Source: Paraclostridium ghonii (GTDB lineage: Bacteria; Bacillota; Clostridia; Peptostreptococcales; Peptostreptococcaceae). From it: DNA of 64,000 bases. Positions 61,796 to 64,000 of this stretch are shown one piece after another (within the stretch, counting starts at the first letter, position 1; every line of letters starts with the position of its first letter). The notes under the pieces are model-generated. The model was not told the DNA's origin. It worked only from the letters and a program-made list of their open reading frames with translations, and made no database searches. The stretch lies in the NCBI RefSeq assembly GCF_030815085.1, contig NZ_JAUSWG010000007.1; one strand, written 5' to 3'. A program made the translations under genes and the position numbers.

Positions 61796-63683
61796 TAAAA
61801 TCACCTTTATCTATTAATTTTAATATTAATCCATACAAGCTACCTTCTTGTATATACCCATTTACGCTATATTCACTTTTATATGCATATACTTTTTCAG
61901 TGTTTAAAAGAAGATTATAAAGAGTATTATTTAAATAATAATTTTTATAAAACTCTTCAACATCTTCAGTGTATATAAATCCTTTACTAAAAGATTTTTT
62001 TAAAACGTGAACATTGCTTATTTCTTTTTCAGATTTCATGCTCCACATATTGCTTCCTATATCTAACCAAATTTGTATATTATTTTTCATATTATGTGAT
62101 ATGTATGTATATGGAGTTGTCAATACTACGTAGTCTTCACCTTTAAAATCTTCTAATTCTGATAAAGTATAATAATCTTTTATACTACCCCTTAGAGCTT
62201 CTATAAAAATTTTTTCCTTAGATTTATCTTTATCTAGTCCTAATAAGCATATATTTTCTGTAAAGTTTTCGCTTTCTTGAATTATTTTTTTACAAATCTT
62301 CACATTATCTTTACCCTTAGGTAATTCTAGTAATTTATCTATATAAAACTTAATTAAAAATTCATAGATATTTACATTTTTAAATTTTTTATTTTCTATA
62401 TAATTTAATATTTCATTATATTTATTAGATTCTAATTTATTGCTTAATATTTTTTTTGCTCTAATTTTGTTCGTATTTAATAAAACACATATAAAACTAA
62501 TATAATCTTCATTATTTAAAAGTTCTTCGCATTCGTAAAATATACATGCTGCTACCATTAATGCGTGTGCATAAGGATAATCAATTATTCTTTTATCTTG
62601 TTTTGTGTTATAAATTTTAATATTATTTTTTGACAATATGCTTTTTATTTCATAGTCTATAATAGTATTACTAATTGGTGAAATAATAGCAATATCACTT
62701 GCTTTATACCCTTTATTTATTAAATCTATAATTTGATTACTAGTTTCTACTATCATCTGGCTATATAATTGGATATTTTGATTTAGTTCAGTTTTTTTAT
62801 TTAAATTTAATAGTTCATATATATTTGATTCAGTTATATTACTATTTTTTATAATCTTACATTTATCAAATAGCTTATCTTTTATATATTTTATATCTAC
62901 ATTATTAAAAGCAGCATAGTCTTTTGTCTGATTTATATACATATACGACTCATCTACACTATCTAATAATATATCTATAAAATCTACTTCACTTGCTGTA
63001 CAATTTTCCAAACTATCTACTATTAAATAATTTGTAGTTCTTTTTAAATGCATTAAATATTCATTATCTTTTAAAAGATATTCATTGTATAAGTATATAG
63101 CTATAGAATTATCTATAGCTGAGTTTTTTAGTAATAAGTTTAAATATTCATTTATTATCTCTTGCATTTGGCTATATGAGAATCTATCAATTTTATTTTG
63201 ATTAGACTTTGAATAGTATATTTTATTTCCTATATCTTCTAAATCAATTAAGCTTTGACAACCTTTGTTTATATTAAAGCTAATACTACTTGCAATATTT
63301 CTATTAGATGATGTTATATCATTGAAAAAATTTTCTTCTATCCTTTTTTCTTCAACTATTTGATTTAATATATAATCGCTTAAACTACTGCTTATAATAG
63401 ACGGCTTTACTTTATAATTAACTATCTTATTACATTTTTTCTCTATGATTGGCCAAAACTTTACAACTTCTTTTATTATAAATGAAGTATACGTTGAAAT
63501 ATTTATTTCTTCACTTATCTCTAAATTTATTAACTCATTATACTTAAACTTTATTTTGTTATTTGGCACTAGCAATAATATACTCTTTGTTTTGTATAAA
63601 TCTTTACTAGCAAATTCTATATATTTATCTTTTATATCATTAATTTTTCTATCATTTAAAATATCATTTACTATAACATTCAT
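61779..63683 (-). CDS. AddB/RecC-like helicase-fold protein lacking Walker A
   Basis: A 634-residue protein of low similarity to known families. It has segments that look like an inactivated SF1 helicase: SILLLVPNNKIKFKYNELI where Walker A would stand, a region TNYLIVDSLENCTASEVDFI at the expected Walker B place, and DIAIISPISNTIIDYEIKSIL with a following NIKIYNTK, typical of the AddB/RecC motif IV region. No P-loop Lys and no nuclease residues are seen. An AGGAAGGGA site precedes the ATG. It is first in the operon and inferred to be a scaffold for the helicase and nuclease encoded after it. Confidence 0.65.
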   Translation of the reverse strand: MNVIVNDILNDRKINDIKDKYIEFASKDLYKTKSILLLVPNNKIKFKYNELINLEISEEINISTYTSFIIKEVVKFWPIIEKKCNKIVNYKVKPSIISSSLSDYILNQIVEEKRIEENFFNDITSSNRNIASSISFNINKGCQSLIDLEDIGNKIYYSKSNQNKIDRFSYSQMQEIINEYLNLLLKNSAIDNSIAIYLYNEYLLKDNEYLMHLKRTTNYLIVDSLENCTASEVDFIDILLDSVDESYMYINQTKDYAAFNNVDIKYIKDKLFDKCKIIKNSNITESNIYELLNLNKKTELNQNIQLYSQMIVETSNQIIDLINKGYKASDIAIISPISNTIIDYEIKSILSKNNIKIYNTKQDKRIIDYPYAHALMVAACIFYECEELLNNEDYISFICVLLNTNKIRAKKILSNKLESNKYNEILNYIENKKFKNVNIYEFLIKFYIDKLLELPKGKDNVKICKKIIQESENFTENICLLGLDKDKSKEKIFIEALRGSIKDYYTLSELEDFKGEDYVVLTTPYTYISHNMKNNIQIWLDIGSNMWSMKSEKEISNVHVLKKSFSKGFIYTEDVEEFYKNYYLNNTLYNLLLNTEKVYAYKSEYSVNGYIQEGSLYGLILKLIDKGDFNENKL

Positions 63684-63708
63684 GAATTATCCCTTCCTTT
63701 ATAAAGTA

Positions 63709-63717
63709 ATTATACCA
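63709..63717 (-). promoter_or_regulatory. Extended -10 promoter of the helicase-nuclease operon
   Basis: TATAAT (63709-63714) with extended TGG (63715-63717) on the minus strand lies 26 bases upstream of the first gene's start codon. No clear -35 box is present; the spacer has a ten-base T-run. Confidence 0.6.
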
Positions 63718-63735
63718 TAAAAAAAAAATCACTTC

Positions 63736-63755
63736 GGTCATTTTAAAGCATCTTC
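63736..63755. repeat. 20-bp direct repeat, copy 1
   Basis: GGTCATTTTAAAGCATCTTC here is repeated exactly at 63845-63864. The second copy is inside the large inverted repeat after the 5S gene. Confidence 0.9.
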
Positions 63756-63783
63756 TCTCTTTTTATCACTTAATATATTACAA

Positions 63784-63935
63784 GCGTAATCCTTTTTTAT
63801 TTTACCTAACGAAAAAGGTGGTTAGTGTTAGTTTGCAACGCAGAGGTCATTTTAAAGCATCTTCCCAGCTTTATGACCTCAAGTGCAAACTAACACTAAC
63901 CACCTACCTATTACGTAAAATAAAAAAGATTACGC
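63784..63935 (-). repeat. Nested large inverted repeat downstream of 5S rRNA
   Basis: Outer arms of 21-22 bases (63784-63805 and 63915-63935, one bulge) and inner perfect arms of 22 bases (63816-63837 and 63884-63905) enclose further pairing (GAGGTCAT/ATGACCTC and AAAGC/GCTTT). On the minus strand the inner stem is followed by TTTTTCGTT, so it would act as the rRNA operon terminator. The right outer arm is partly the 3' end of the 5S gene. Confidence 0.85.
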
Positions 63936-64000
63936 GGCTACGTCCTACTCTCCCAGGCAGCTTCCCACCAAGTACCATCGGCGCTAAAGAGCTTAACTTC
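63929..64000 (-). rRNA. rrf: 5S ribosomal RNA, 3' part (5' end outside window)
   Basis: The minus strand reads GAAGTTAAGCTCTTTAGCGC followed by CGATGGTACTTGGTGGGAAG and GGGAGAGTAGGACG, the conserved 3' half of clostridial 5S rRNA. The 3' end is placed near 63929 by the GTAGCCGCGTAATC tail; the exact end is uncertain by a few bases. It implies an rRNA operon entering from the right edge. Confidence 0.92.

Noticed and set aside
1..64000. CRISPR arrays, insertion sequences with intact transposase, prophage modules
   Set aside because: I saw no regularly spaced repeats, no transposase or integrase motifs, and no phage structural genes in the window.

Overview
The window is a low-GC, AT-rich chromosomal segment of an endospore-forming anaerobic clostridium, most likely of the family Peptostreptococcaceae. 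Evidence includes a six-subunit Rnf complex next to maf-radC-mreBCD, an alpha/beta-type small acid-soluble spore protein, a SpoVB-type flippase, a cysteine-rich CdeC-like exosporium protein, AddAB in place of RecBCD, and a clostridial 5S rRNA. The genus cannot be fixed from this sequence alone. Most genes lie on the minus strand and start codons follow strong AGGAGG/GGGGG ribosome-binding sites; several true starts (TTG/GTG) overlap or follow those sites, so I trimmed some long open frames.

Layout: 1-4930 (minus) is a maf-radC-mreB-mreC-mreD-PBP2 elongasome operon with a visible promoter. 5040-10258 (minus) is the rnfCDGEAB operon for ferredoxin:NAD+ oxidation coupled to ion export, with promoter, palindrome and terminator. 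10312-15438 holds a SPOR-like membrane protein, an endonuclease/exonuclease/phosphatase-family protein, an unknown protein, a peptide-binding lipoprotein and a lytic transglycosylase, followed by coaE and polA (to 18666). A tRNA-Leu(CAA) at 18805 is followed by a small accessory-looking segment (to about 20613) bounded by a degenerate copy of the tRNA 3' end. 20821-30238 holds spore, lipoprotein, LysR, M18 aminopeptidase, MocR, PHP phosphatase and flippase genes. 30306-34523 holds the CdeC-like protein, a 6S RNA and charged unknown proteins.

34567-41177 (minus) is a histidine utilisation operon (hutH-hutU-ftcD-hutI-fchA) that converts histidine to glutamate and feeds the one-carbon unit into tetrahydrofolate; a LacI/CcpA-like gene lies just upstream. 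42541-44053 is a tandem array of five tiny cysteine-rich two-helix membrane proteins, one too short for usual gene-calling cut-offs. 44100-51160 is housekeeping: acyl carrier protein, nucleoid-associated protein, pseudouridine synthase, NAD kinase, YfcE-type phosphodiesterase, peptidase T and a CBS/CorC membrane protein.

51639-63683 (minus) is one tightly overlapped five-gene operon. addB-addA is preceded by a second, split set: a helicase-like protein with no Walker A motif, a UvrD-type helicase with no nuclease domain, and a stand-alone PD-(D/E)XK nuclease with an AddB-type Fe-S cysteine pattern. It is the strongest candidate here for an undescribed system. It lies directly downstream of a partial 5S rRNA gene (63929-64000), separated by a large nested inverted repeat.

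Other non-coding findings are two small-RNA candidates with C-rich motifs in their terminator loops, a 114-bp structured element between yfcE and pepT, and many bidirectional terminators between convergent genes.
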